Of a stretch of 64,000 nt of DNA, positions 1 through 7,831 are shown piece after piece. The position numbers and the translations under genes were made by a program. The stretch is from Roseateles terrae (GTDB lineage: Bacteria > Pseudomonadota > Gammaproteobacteria > Burkholderiales > Burkholderiaceae_C), in the NCBI RefSeq assembly GCF_014192155.1, contig NZ_JACHXO010000008.1, positions 248,001-312,000 on the forward strand, in the 5' to 3' direction. Under the pieces are notes generated by a model. That model had not been told where the DNA came from. It made no database searches and saw nothing but the letters and a program-made list of their open reading frames with translations. How positions within the stretch are numbered: the first letter of the stretch is position 1; every line of letters begins with the position of its first letter.

Positions 1-494
1 CGTGTCATTTGAGCGAGGTCAAGCGCGGCGCGTTTCCGCTCTTTACCGACATGGGCCACATCGCCCTCGGGGTGCCGCGCAATCCGGCCATTCCGGCCAA
101 CCGCCAACCCGACTGGTATGACCTCGGGCTGTGCGGTCCACTGCGCCAGGATCTGCGGCAGCACACCGACTACTGCGGCCGCTTCAAGACCCCCTCGCTA
201 CGGAATGTCGCCACCCGGCGGGTGTTTTTTCACAACGGCGCGGTGACCCGGCTGGATCAGGCGGTGCGCTTCTACGCCGAGCGTGACGTCCACCCCGAAC
301 ACTGGTACCGAAAGGACGCACGAGGCCAGGTCCGCAAGTTCGATGACCTGCCGGCCGCCTATCACCGCAACGTCAATCAGGAGCCGCCGTTTGGCGGCTC
401 ACCCGGTGGGCGGGCGGCCATGAGCGATCAGGATATTGCCGACGTGGTGGCCTTCCTCAAAACGCTCACCGACCGTCCGCCGCGCGCCCCTTGA
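1..494 (+). CDS. MauG-type di-heme cytochrome c peroxidase, C-terminal part
   Basis: This is the 3' end of a periplasmic di-heme c-type cytochrome of the MauG/bacterial cytochrome c peroxidase family; the 5' part lies outside the window. The reading frame is open from base 3, where the first two residues are Cys-His, the end of a CXXCH heme motif. They are followed at once by PLFTDMGHIALGVPRNP, the stretch that follows the second heme in this family. Further on, GRFKTPSLRNVA and FFHNGA are the conserved C-terminal family motifs. The frame ends at TGA 492-494. The family reduces peroxide or oxidises protein/small substrates using two hemes. Because the N-terminus and first heme are missing, the subfamily cannot be settled. 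The 16 residues after the last helix are an ordinary tail. Confidence 0.85.
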   Translation, partial: CHLSEVKRGAFPLFTDMGHIALGVPRNPAIPANRQPDWYDLGLCGPLRQDLRQHTDYCGRFKTPSLRNVATRRVFFHNGAVTRLDQAVRFYAERDVHPEHWYRKDARGQVRKFDDLPAAYHRNVNQEPPFGGSPGGRAAMSDQDIADVVAFLKTLTDRPPRAP

Positions 495-586
495 TATGGT
501 CTTGGCCCGACGCCCTGCAGGACTTCCCAACGATGGTCACAATGGCTTCATCCGACGATTCATTCACGCCTCTGGCGTGTCCCACC

Positions 587-1291
587 ATGACCGATCTGTC
601 CCGTTTTCCCATCACCCAGAAATGGCCCGCCCAGCATCCGGACCGGCTGCAGCTGTATTCGCTGCCCACGCCCAACGGCGTGAAGGTGTCGATCTTCCTG
701 GAAGAGGTGGGACTGCCGTATGAGGCGCATCTGGTGAGCTTCCAGACGAATGACCAGATGTCGCCCGAGTTCCTCTCGCTGAACCCCAACAACAAGATCC
801 CGGCGATCCTGGATCCGCAGGGGCCGGGCGGGGAGCCGCTGGCGCTGTTCGAGTCCGGCGCCATCCTGGTCTATCTCGCCGAAAAGACCGGGCAATTGCT
901 GCCTGCGGATCCGACGCGCCGTTATGAGACGCTGCAGTGGGTGATGTTCCAGATGGGCGGCGTCGGCCCGATGTTCGGCCAGCTCGGCTTCTTCCACAAG
1001 TTCGCCGGCAAGGAATTCGAGGACAAGCGTCCGCGCGACCGCTATGTGGCTGAATCCCGGCGGCTGCTGGGCGTGCTGGACCAGCGCCTGACCGGCCGCG
1101 GATGGATCATGGGCAACGACTACACCATTGCCGACATCGCCCTCTGGCCGTGGGTGAACACTCTGGCCAACTTCTACGAGGCGGGTGATCTGGTGGGCCT
1201 CTCGGACTTCAAGGAGGTGCGACGCGTGCTGGAAGCATTCCTGGCGCGGGACGCCGTGCAACGCGGGTTGAATTCACCGGCCCGAAGCTGA
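587..1291 (+). CDS. Glutathione S-transferase family protein (YghU/YfcG-like disulfide-bond oxidoreductase)
   Basis: Cytosolic thioredoxin-fold/GST protein of 234 residues. The N-terminal thioredoxin domain has LYSLPTPNGVKVSIFLEE, typical of the Nu-class YghU/YfcG group, which uses Thr/Asn near the thiol site rather than Tyr or Cys and acts as a glutathione-dependent disulfide reductase. The substrate-binding loop NPNNKIPAILDP and the helical C-terminal domain ending with DYTIADIALWPWV (the N-capping box of GSTs) are both present. The frame is open from a TTG at 491, but I chose ATG 587 because family similarity begins at MTDLSRFPITQKWPA and the upstream codons look non-coding. The gene follows the peroxidase closely and could share its transcript. 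Function in vivo is inferred from family only. Confidence 0.85.
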   Translation: MTDLSRFPITQKWPAQHPDRLQLYSLPTPNGVKVSIFLEEVGLPYEAHLVSFQTNDQMSPEFLSLNPNNKIPAILDPQGPGGEPLALFESGAILVYLAEKTGQLLPADPTRRYETLQWVMFQMGGVGPMFGQLGFFHKFAGKEFEDKRPRDRYVAESRRLLGVLDQRLTGRGWIMGNDYTIADIALWPWVNTLANFYEAGDLVGLSDFKEVRRVLEAFLARDAVQRGLNSPARS

Positions 1292-1400
1292 ACGGCGCAG
1301 CGGACCCACTGCTCATCAGGTCGAGCCTGACGGCATCGGCATGACGGCATCAGCCGGACAGGCAAGGCCGGATAGGAGAGGCCTGACAGGGGTCCAGCAA

Positions 1401-1424
1401 GGAGACGCCTGGCCGGGCGTCTCC
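1401..1424. terminator. Hairpin between converging GST and slyX genes
   Basis: GGAGACGCC (1401-1409) pairs with GGCGTCTCC (1416-1424) across a 6-nt loop. It lies between two converging stop codons (1291 plus, 1435 minus). There is no clear T-run, so a terminator role is inferred from position and stem only. Confidence 0.45.
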
Positions 1425-1434
1425 GCCTGCGCTC

Positions 1435-1743
1435 TCAATAATGCGGGGGCAATTCGTCGCGCAGGCTGCGCGGGCCGTCGCCACGGCCGTCGGGCATCTG
1501 CCGGCGCAGCTGGGTGATCTCCCGCACCAGCGCTTCGATCTGCTGCTGTTGCAGCGCCACCTGGGCATTCAGCGTGTCGAGCAGGTCCTCGGTGAAGCTG
1601 GCCTTGATCTCCAGCTCGGTGATACGCTGCTCCAGCTCGGCGGCGGCGTCGGGAGAGGAGGGTGAAGCCGACTGCGTCTGCGATCCCGCTGACGCTGCCG
1701 ATAACGAAGGCGATGACGATGACGATGCGAATTCCTGGCTCAT
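1435..1743 (-). CDS. slyX: SlyX family protein
   Basis: Small 102-residue cytosolic protein. Residues about 36-80 (ELEQRITELEIKASFTEDL through LVREITQLRRQM) form the coiled coil that defines SlyX, and the C-terminus ends in the conserved LRDELPPHY (family PPHY end). The first 34 residues are a Ser/Ala-rich low-complexity extension not usual in the family; an internal start is possible but no good ATG is seen. SlyX is named from its place beside slyD in enterobacteria, and its function is unknown. In this window the SlyD-like FKBP is at 16.7 kb, so that linkage is lost. Confidence in identity is high because of the C-terminal motif. Confidence 0.85.
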   Translation of the reverse strand: MSQEFASSSSSPSLSAASAGSQTQSASPSSPDAAAELEQRITELEIKASFTEDLLDTLNAQVALQQQQIEALVREITQLRRQMPDGRGDGPRSLRDELPPHY

Positions 1744-1766
1744 GGCCCGGATTGGAACACCATTGA

Positions 1767-1820
1767 CGCCCGTATTGAGCGCCCGTATTGAGCGACCCGT
1801 ACTGAGCGGCCCGCACTGAG
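1767..1820. repeat. Degenerate 13/14-bp tandem repeat, four units
   Basis: Units are CGCCCGTATTGAG (1767-1779), the same again (1780-1792), then CGACCCGTACTGAG (1793-1806) and CGGCCCGCACTGAG (1807-1820). The block lies in the 140-bp spacer between slyX and the DUF885 gene. Nothing in the sequence indicates a function. Confidence 0.8.
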
Positions 1821-1883
1821 GGACTCGCCAGCCGGCACGAACACGGCCCTCGTCGCGAAGGCCGTCCGTACGCGCCGCTCAGA

Positions 1884-3953
1884 TCAGCGCTGGTTCATCA
1901 GCTCGGCAATCACAGGCACCGGTGCGCTGCCATAGCTCAGGAACTCCTCGTGGAAGTCCTTCAGCTTGAAGCGGTCGCCCAGCGCCTGGCGCCGCTGCTC
2001 GCGCAGCTCCATGATGTCCGAATAGCCGCTGAAGTAGCTGGTCAGCTGCACCGACGTCAGCTGCACACGGCGCCACTTCTCGCGCGCCTCCCGTTCGGTC
2101 TGAAAGGCCTGACGCATCAGCAGGTCCAGCGCCTCGTCCTGGCTCATGCCCAGCACATGCACGCTGTAGTCCAGGAGGGTGTTGGTGACGCTGCGCAGAT
2201 TCCACTTGCTGTACATCAGCCACATCTCCGGCGCCTGGTTGCCGTAGCCGGACTCCAGCATCATCCGTTCGCCGTAGACCGCCCAGCCTTCCACCATCGC
2301 GCCGTTGCCGAACAGCGCCTTCACCAGCGAGGGCGACTTGTTGGCATGCACCAGCTGCGTGTAGTGCCCCGGCACCGCTTCGTGGATGTTGAGGATCTGC
2401 AGGATCCAGTGGTTGTATTCGCGCAGCGTGCTTTCGGCCTGGGCGTCGGTGAGGTCGTCCAGCGGCGTGACGTTGTAGTAGGTGCGGTCCTGCGGCCGAT
2501 ACGGGCCGGGCGCCTCGATGCCGGCGCCCGCCACACCCCGCTGGTAGACCGGCGTCTCACGCACCATCAGCGGCTTGCTCGGGTCCATGGTGAGCAGGTC
2601 GTGATCGACGATCCAGCGCTCCAGCTGCGGAATCTGCGCACGGATCTCGGACACGAAGTCCTCCCGCTTCACGTGCTGCGCCGACAGCGTGTGGATCACA
2701 GCGCCGATCTTGGCAAAGCGGTCCGTCGGCTTGGGCGCGTCGCCCTGGGTCTGCGACCAGAGCTGGTCGGCCAGGCTGTCCATGCGGGTCAGCAGGGCTT
2801 CCCGCGCCGCGAGCGCCTTGCGGTACATCTGCTCGGCGCTGTGGGCCGATTGAATGTCGTAGCTGAACTTCTTGTCGTAGAGCGCCTGTCCGAGGCGGAA
2901 GCTGCGCGCCGAGCCATCGGCCTTCAACGCGGCCAGACGCTGCGTCAGCTGCTCGCGCCAGCCTTGCACGGCGGTGCGCGCGGCGGTCAGACGCTGCTGG
3001 AGCTGGGTGCGGTCGGCCTTGCTCAGGCCCTTGGCCGCTTCGCTGTCGAGCGCCTTCTGGATGTCGTCGAGCACGCTCAGCACGCCGGGCGCCTGGTCGA
3101 TGGCCAGCTGGGTATGTTCCAGCGTCGGCTGACGCAGGCTGGCCGCGCCGGCGCGGTAGTAGGCGGGCACCTGGGCCAGACGGCCTGAGAGCGCGCGCAG
3201 GCGCTGCGGGAGCGGTGCGTAGTCGGTGTTCAGCACCAGGTCCAGCAGGCTGGCCACGTTGACGTTGGCCGGGTTCCATTCGAACTCGCGGAGTTCGGTC
3301 AGCGCGAAGTGGTCGCTACGCAGCTTGTTCAGCAGTTGGCCCAGATCGGTGCGCGACGCGGCGCTCAGGCGCTCCGGCTGCACCGCTTCGAAGCGCTGCA
3401 GCCATTGCCGCACGAAGCGCAGCTGGGCGGCGCGGCTCTTGTCGTCCGGCACGTTCAGCCGCGCAGCGAATTCATAACGGCCGGCGGCGACGGCAGCGTC
3501 CGGGTCCAGGCGCCAGAGGGCTTCGATGAAATCGTGGGCCAGGCGCTGGAAGCGCTGGTCGGCAGGGGAAGCGGTGGAGGAGGGGGCAACGACTTGAGTG
3601 GGGGCGGCGGATGCAGCTGCGGCCGAGGGCGCCACGTCCGCGCTCGATGTGAGCGCGGACGCTGCGGATCCAGGAGTGCCCGCGGGCTGCGCGGCCCCGG
3701 GTCCGGCGGCGAATGCGGCGCCGCTCAAGGCGGTGACGGTGGCGATGGCCGTGACGGCCGTCAGCACGGTGGTCGCTACCCGCGTGCGGGCCGCGCGGGC
3801 CGGCACCGCGTCCGTGGCCCGAGGGCCTTGTGGTTCGAGCCGCTCACGCGCCTGAATCTCATGAGGCGCCGAGAAGCGCAAAAGGGGTTGCAGCGGCGGC
3901 AACACGGGCGAGCCCAGGCGGGTGCGCAGGAAAGCGAAGAGGGGTGCAGTCAT
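1884..3953 (-). CDS. DUF885 family secreted protein, putative zinc peptidase
   Basis: Large exported protein of the DUF885 family, a group with an M3/M32-like helical fold predicted to be metallopeptidases. The diagnostic HEAVPGHY motif (an HEXXH-type zinc site) is present in the last third, followed by GWAVYGERMMLE, which supplies the conserved downstream Glu. The hydrophobic stretch VATTVLTAVTAIATVTALSG and AFAA look like a Sec signal peptide and cleavage site. It sits about 60 residues in if translation starts at ATG 3953. A GTG at 3806 would place it at a normal distance (M-PARAARTRVATTV), so 3806 may be the true start; neither has a clear ribosome site. An Ala/Ser/Pro-rich linker follows the signal. 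No operon partner is obvious. The substrate is unknown. Confidence 0.8.
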   Translation of the reverse strand: MTAPLFAFLRTRLGSPVLPPLQPLLRFSAPHEIQARERLEPQGPRATDAVPARAARTRVATTVLTAVTAIATVTALSGAAFAAGPGAAQPAGTPGSAASALTSSADVAPSAAAASAAPTQVVAPSSTASPADQRFQRLAHDFIEALWRLDPDAAVAAGRYEFAARLNVPDDKSRAAQLRFVRQWLQRFEAVQPERLSAASRTDLGQLLNKLRSDHFALTELREFEWNPANVNVASLLDLVLNTDYAPLPQRLRALSGRLAQVPAYYRAGAASLRQPTLEHTQLAIDQAPGVLSVLDDIQKALDSEAAKGLSKADRTQLQQRLTAARTAVQGWREQLTQRLAALKADGSARSFRLGQALYDKKFSYDIQSAHSAEQMYRKALAAREALLTRMDSLADQLWSQTQGDAPKPTDRFAKIGAVIHTLSAQHVKREDFVSEIRAQIPQLERWIVDHDLLTMDPSKPLMVRETPVYQRGVAGAGIEAPGPYRPQDRTYYNVTPLDDLTDAQAESTLREYNHWILQILNIHEAVPGHYTQLVHANKSPSLVKALFGNGAMVEGWAVYGERMMLESGYGNQAPEMWLMYSKWNLRSVTNTLLDYSVHVLGMSQDEALDLLMRQAFQTEREAREKWRRVQLTSVQLTSYFSGYSDIMELREQRRQALGDRFKLKDFHEEFLSYGSAPVPVIAELMNQR

Positions 3954-4019
3954 GGAGCGCGAGCATAACGACCGCGTCGGCGCTGCCAATCGCGTCAACC
4001 CCACCTGCGCGGCCGTCGT

Positions 4020-4078
4020 GGCGATGATCGCCCGGTCGTCGCAGCGTTCGCGGCATTGCCGCGGCGGCGATCATCGCC
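4020..4078 (-). terminator. Hairpin downstream of feoB
   Basis: Perfect 13-bp arms GGCGATGATCGCC (4020-4032) and GGCGATCATCGCC (4066-4078) flank a 33-nt GC-rich loop, 34 bp past the feoB stop. There is no T-run. It also lies just upstream of the DUF885 gene and could equally be an operator for it. Confidence 0.4.
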
Positions 4079-4111
4079 CCGCCGCGGGTGCGGCGAAGCG
4101 ATGACGCCTGG

Positions 4112-6064
4112 TCAGCTCAACATCCAGCTGCTGATGTGGAAGGTCAGCCACGACGCCAGGTAGGCCAGACCAAACAGATACGCCAGCATGATCGCGGGGA
4201 TCTTGTAGCCGTTGGTCTCGCGCTTCACCGCCGCGATGGTGGACAGGCACTGCGGCGCAAACACATACCAGGCCAGCAGCGAGAAGGCGGTCGGCAGGCT
4301 CCAGGTCTGCACGATCAGCGGCGTCAGCGCCTGCGCGGCATCTTCAGCGGTGGCCGACAACGAATACACCGTGCCCAGCGCACTCACCGCGATCTCCCGC
4401 GCAGCAAGACCCGGCACCAGCGCGAGGCTGATCTGCCAGTTGAAGCCAATCGGCTCGAAGACCACGGCCAGTGCCCGGCCCAGCATGCCGGCGATGCTGT
4501 ATTCGATCGGTGCGCCGGTGGCGCCGGGCGGCGGTGCCGGGAAGCTGGACAGCAGCCACAGCAGCAGCGTCAGCGCCAGGATGATCGTGCCCACGCGCTT
4601 GATGAAGATCTCGGTCCGCTGCCACAGCCCGATGGCGATGCTGCGGCCATGCGGCCAGTGGTAGCTGGGCAGTTCCATCATCAGCGGACGCACCTGACGG
4701 CCGCTGCTGGTGAAGCGCTTGAGCACCCAGGCCACGCCCATTGCAGCCACGATGCCGGCCATGTACAGCGCAAACAGCACCAGGCCCTGCAGACCGATGC
4801 CGCCCCACACGGTGCGCTCCGGAATGAAGGCGCCAATCAGCAGCGCATACACCGGCAACCGCGCGGAGCAGGTCATCAGCGGCGCGATCAGGATGGTGAC
4901 GAGGCGGTCGCGCGGATTGGCGATCGAGCGGGTGGCCATGATGCCGGGGATGGCGCAGGCGAAGCTGGAGAGCAGCGGAATGAAGCTGCGGCCGGACAGG
5001 CCCACCGAGCCCATGATCCGGTCCAGCAGGAAGGCCGCGCGAGGCAGATAACCGGACTCTTCCAGGATCAGGATGAAGAAGAACAGGATCAGGATCTGCG
5101 GCAGGAACACCAGCACCGAGCCCACACCGGCGATCAGTCCGTCCACGATCAGGCTGCGGAAGTAGCCTTCGGGCAGCAGCGCGCCGACCTTCTCGCCGAG
5201 CCAGGCGATGCCACCTTCGATCAGCTCCTTGGGCGGCTCGGCCCAGGAGAACACCGCCTGGAACAGGAAGAAGAGCAGCACGGCCAGGATGATCGGGCCC
5301 AGCACCGGATGCAGCACGACGCGATCGACCTTGTCGCTGGGCAGCTCGCCCTGGTGGCTGTCCAGCTTCAATTCGCGCAGGATCGTGCTGATGCGTTGCT
5401 GGTCGTCGCCTTCCGCCGGGGCGATGGGCGACTCGCCTGCGGCCGCACTCGAAGCAGCACCTGAAGCAGCACCTCCTGCGGCAGTCGCTGCAGCCACCGC
5501 ACCCGTCGCCTGCCCAGCGGCCTGCCAGGTCTCCGGCTGGTCCAGCACCGCACGCAGTTCATCGAGGCCGTGGCCATCGGTGGCCACCGTGCGCACCACC
5601 GGCACGCCCAACAGCTGGCTGAAGCGCTGCGTGTCCACCTGAATACCGCGACGGGCGGCCAGATCGGACATGTTCAGCGCCACCACACACGGCACGCCCT
5701 GACGCTGCACCGCGAAGAACAGCCGCAGATTGCGACGCAGATTGGTGGCGTCCAGGACACACACCACGAGGTCCGGGCGCTTTTCGCCCTGTGCGCGGCC
5801 GGCCAGCACGTCGACGGTGACGCGCTCGTCCGGCGAACGGGGATACAGGCTGTAGGTGCCAGGCAGATCCAGCACCCGCAGCAGCTTGCCGGCCGCGGTG
5901 CGCAGCCGGCCTTCCTTGCGCTCGACCGTCACGCCCGCGTAGTTCGCCACCTTCTGACGGCTGCCGGTGAGACGGTTGAAGAGAGCGGTCTTGCCGCAGT
6001 TCGGATTCCCCACCAGCGCCAGCAGCGGACCGGCAGGATGGACGTGGACAATCGCCTCACGCAT
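4112..6064 (-). CDS. feoB: Ferrous iron transport protein B
   Basis: Inner-membrane Fe(II) transporter with an N-terminal GTPase domain, 650 residues (shorter than the 773 of E. coli). G1 is GNPNCGKTALFNRL near residue 17, switch I contains NYAGVTVERKEG, G3 is DLPGTYSL and G4 is NMSD. A helical insulation domain and an Ala/Gly-rich linker (about residues 190-215) lead to the membrane part with the gate motifs LSSFACAIPGIMATR and APLMTCSARLPVY, which include the conserved Cys residues. The C-terminus is membrane segments plus AREIAVSALGTVYSL. It overlaps feoA by 8 bp, so the two are translationally coupled. No feoC follows. Iron control is expected through the site at 6429. Confidence 0.97.
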   Translation of the reverse strand: MREAIVHVHPAGPLLALVGNPNCGKTALFNRLTGSRQKVANYAGVTVERKEGRLRTAAGKLLRVLDLPGTYSLYPRSPDERVTVDVLAGRAQGEKRPDLVVCVLDATNLRRNLRLFFAVQRQGVPCVVALNMSDLAARRGIQVDTQRFSQLLGVPVVRTVATDGHGLDELRAVLDQPETWQAAGQATGAVAAATAAGGAASGAASSAAAGESPIAPAEGDDQQRISTILRELKLDSHQGELPSDKVDRVVLHPVLGPIILAVLLFFLFQAVFSWAEPPKELIEGGIAWLGEKVGALLPEGYFRSLIVDGLIAGVGSVLVFLPQILILFFFILILEESGYLPRAAFLLDRIMGSVGLSGRSFIPLLSSFACAIPGIMATRSIANPRDRLVTILIAPLMTCSARLPVYALLIGAFIPERTVWGGIGLQGLVLFALYMAGIVAAMGVAWVLKRFTSSGRQVRPLMMELPSYHWPHGRSIAIGLWQRTEIFIKRVGTIILALTLLLWLLSSFPAPPPGATGAPIEYSIAGMLGRALAVVFEPIGFNWQISLALVPGLAAREIAVSALGTVYSLSATAEDAAQALTPLIVQTWSLPTAFSLLAWYVFAPQCLSTIAAVKRETNGYKIPAIMLAYLFGLAYLASWLTFHISSWMLS

Positions 6065-6377
6065 GGGAGGCTCCGTTCGTGCCGTTCATGGCCGACGTCG
6101 GCACGATGCAGGAAGCGTCTTCATCCAGCCCCAGCAATTGGACACAGTCCGCTTCCGCACGGCGCAGCGCAAACGTCGACTGCCCGATGCGCACCACCAG
6201 CGGATCGTGGCCGGGCATTGCACGTGCCAGCACGGCCACATGTTCACCGGCCACAAAGCCGAGTTCTTCCAGCCATTGCTTCCATTCCGGCGCGTAGGCG
6301 GGCGGCTGCAACGCTTTGACGCGGTGCGCCTCGCCGATGGCGGCGTGGGCGAGGGTAGGGATCGGGACAGCGCTCAT
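6057..6377 (-). CDS. feoA: Ferrous iron transport protein A
   Basis: Small SH3-like cytosolic partner of FeoB, 106 residues. The FeoA fold is visible in LEELGFVAGEHVAVLARA, then DPLVVRIGQSTFALRRAEAD, the usual end of the domain. About 20 residues at each end are extra. Its stop overlaps the start of feoB, giving a two-gene operon feoA-feoB. The Fur-box-like dyad and the promoter region lie immediately upstream of this gene, consistent with iron repression of both. FeoA is needed for FeoB activity in studied systems; the exact biochemical role is unsettled. Confidence 0.92.
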   Translation of the reverse strand: MSAVPIPTLAHAAIGEAHRVKALQPPAYAPEWKQWLEELGFVAGEHVAVLARAMPGHDPLVVRIGQSTFALRRAEADCVQLLGLDEDASCIVPTSAMNGTNGASHA

Positions 6378-6428
6378 GTGTGGGGAATCCAGGCGAGCCG
6401 AAAGAGCTGGCGAAGTGACAATTCTAAA

Positions 6429-6443
6429 TGAAAGTAATTCTCA
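6429..6443 (-). promoter_or_regulatory. Fur-box-like operator of feoAB
   Basis: On the minus strand TGAGAATTACTTTCA matches the 7-1-7 Fur consensus TGATAATnATTATCA at 12 of 14 positions. It is 52 bp upstream of the feoA start, beside a TAGAAT -10-like hexamer on the same strand. Fur control of feoAB is common in proteobacteria; here it is inferred from the site. Confidence 0.7.
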
Positions 6444-6593
6444 ACTCTGTGCAGGATGTTGGGAAGCCGGATGGCGAGCATTGGGCGATTGGCGCTCGTC
6501 GCTCCGCACCGCGCGGCGTCCCCATGGGCTGCACCTGTCCGGCGCCCGCCCGTTGCCGGAGGTTTAGAGCCGACGCCCCAGTCGCCGAGGGGC

Positions 6594-6608
6594 CGCAAAC
6601 GTTTAGCG
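6594..6608. promoter_or_regulatory. PurR/LacI-family-like operator upstream of the nucleoside cluster
   Basis: CGCAAACGTTTAGCG contains GCAAACGTTT, the core of the enterobacterial PurR operator (ANGCAAACGTTTNCNT). Palindromic symmetry is complete if one A is skipped in the right half. It lies about 215 bp upstream of a nucleoside transporter and salvage cluster, a fitting target for a purine- or nucleoside-sensing LacI-family repressor. No such regulator gene is in the window, so the binder is inferred. Confidence 0.55.
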
Positions 6609-6822
6609 TTTTCCTTAGACTCGTCTACACTCCGCGATCCTTAAAATCCGCCCCGCTCCGTCCTGCCTGCGCCTGTCTCCGACGCCTCCCTGCCTGCATG
6701 CCTGACTTTGCGAAGCCCGTGGCACCTGCCCGCGCTGCAAGGTCTTTGGCAACGGGGTGGCCCGGATCGTGCATGCTGACGGACTTGTGTTTGGACTCTT
6801 CCCTCGTTGAATCGGGACTGCA

Positions 6823-7815
6823 ATGAAGCCTTCCATGTCGCTTTCCTCGCTCATGTCCGGCCTGGCGCTGGCACTGATGTCCGGCACGGCGCTGGCGCAA
6901 GCCACCACGCCGGCGGTCATCTTCGACATGGGCGGCAAGTTCGACAAATCCTTCAACGAAGCGGCTTACCGCGGCGTCGAGAAGTGGAAAGCCGACACGG
7001 GCGGCAAGTACTTCGAATTTGAGATCAGCAACGAAACCCAGCGGGTGCAGGCCATCCGCCGCATGGCCGAGCGGGGCGCCAGCCCCATCATCTCGGTGGG
7101 TTTTGCGCAGGCCTCCGCCCTGAACCAGGTCGCCAAGGACTTTCCCAAGACCAAGTTCGTCATCATCGATGAGAAGGTCAACCAGCCCAATGTGCAGTCC
7201 GTGCTGTTCAAGGAACAGGAAGGCAGCTTCCTGGTGGGCGCACTGGCCTCGCTGACCAGCAAGACCGGCAAGGTCGGCTTCATCGGCGGCATGGACATCC
7301 CGCTGATCCGCAAGTTTGAATGCGGCTACGAGCAGGGCGCCAAGGCAGCGAATCCGAAGGTCGAGCTGTTCAAGAACATGACCGGCACCACCGCCACGGC
7401 CTGGAACGACCCGACCCGCGGCGGTGAGCTGGCCAAGGCCCAGTTCGCCAAGGGTGTGGACGTGGTCTTCGCCGCTGCCGGCGGCACCGGCGTGGGCATC
7501 TACCAGGCCGCCAAGGACGCCGGCAAGTTCGCCATCGGCGTGGACAGCAATCAGAACCACCTGCAGCCCGGCACCATGCTGAGCTCCATGGTCAAGCGGG
7601 TGGACGTGGCCGTCTACAACGTGCTGAAGGAATGGAAGCCCGGCATCCTGGTGCTCGGCCTGAAGGAAGGCGGCGTTGAATACGCGCTGGATCAGGACAA
7701 CGCCAAGCTGATCCCGCCCGCGGTCAAGACCAAGCTGGACGCCTACAAGGCCGACATCGTCGCCGGCAAGATCAAGGTGGCCGATTACATGGCCGACAAC
7801 GCCTGCAAGAACTGA
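6823..7815 (+). CDS. BMP family nucleoside ABC transporter substrate-binding protein
   Basis: Periplasmic solute-binding protein of 330 residues in the basic membrane protein (Med/BMP, PnrA-like) family, which binds purine and other nucleosides. It has a Sec signal peptide ending at ALAQA without a lipobox Cys, so it is probably soluble rather than a lipoprotein. Family motifs are VIFDMGGKFDKSFNEAAYRG at the N-terminal lobe, GFAQASAL, FKEQEGSFLVGALASL, KVGFIGGMDIPLI and GVDSNQNHL. It heads a cluster with an ATPase, two permeases and three nucleoside-catabolic enzymes, which fixes nucleosides as the likely cargo. A PurR-like site is upstream. Confidence 0.93.
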   Translation: MKPSMSLSSLMSGLALALMSGTALAQATTPAVIFDMGGKFDKSFNEAAYRGVEKWKADTGGKYFEFEISNETQRVQAIRRMAERGASPIISVGFAQASALNQVAKDFPKTKFVIIDEKVNQPNVQSVLFKEQEGSFLVGALASLTSKTGKVGFIGGMDIPLIRKFECGYEQGAKAANPKVELFKNMTGTTATAWNDPTRGGELAKAQFAKGVDVVFAAAGGTGVGIYQAAKDAGKFAIGVDSNQNHLQPGTMLSSMVKRVDVAVYNVLKEWKPGILVLGLKEGGVEYALDQDNAKLIPPAVKTKLDAYKADIVAGKIKVADYMADNACKN

Positions 7816-7831
7816 TTTCCCGGCGTTCACC

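Larger units (their letters stand above)
6378..6822. other. Divergent control region between feoA and the nucleoside cluster
   Basis: This 445-bp stretch has no convincing gene. Its left end carries the Fur-box-like site for feoAB. The middle (6594-6608) has a PurR/LacI-like dyad, and TAGAC (6616-6620)/GTCTA (6623-6627) is a second small dyad just after it. AT-richer hexamers near 6626-6631 and 6642-6647 are possible -10 elements for the plus-strand cluster, but no pair with ideal spacing stands out. The 170 bp before the BMP gene look like an untranslated leader. Confidence 0.6.

Noticed and set aside
1767-1820. Stop-codon ladder at the slyX/DUF885 spacer
   Set aside because: The TGA codons are on the plus strand while both flanking genes are on the minus strand, so it cannot act as a stop ladder.
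3826-3840. tRNA-like GGTTCGAG sequence
   Set aside because: It lies inside the coding region of the DUF885 gene and no cloverleaf can be built around it.
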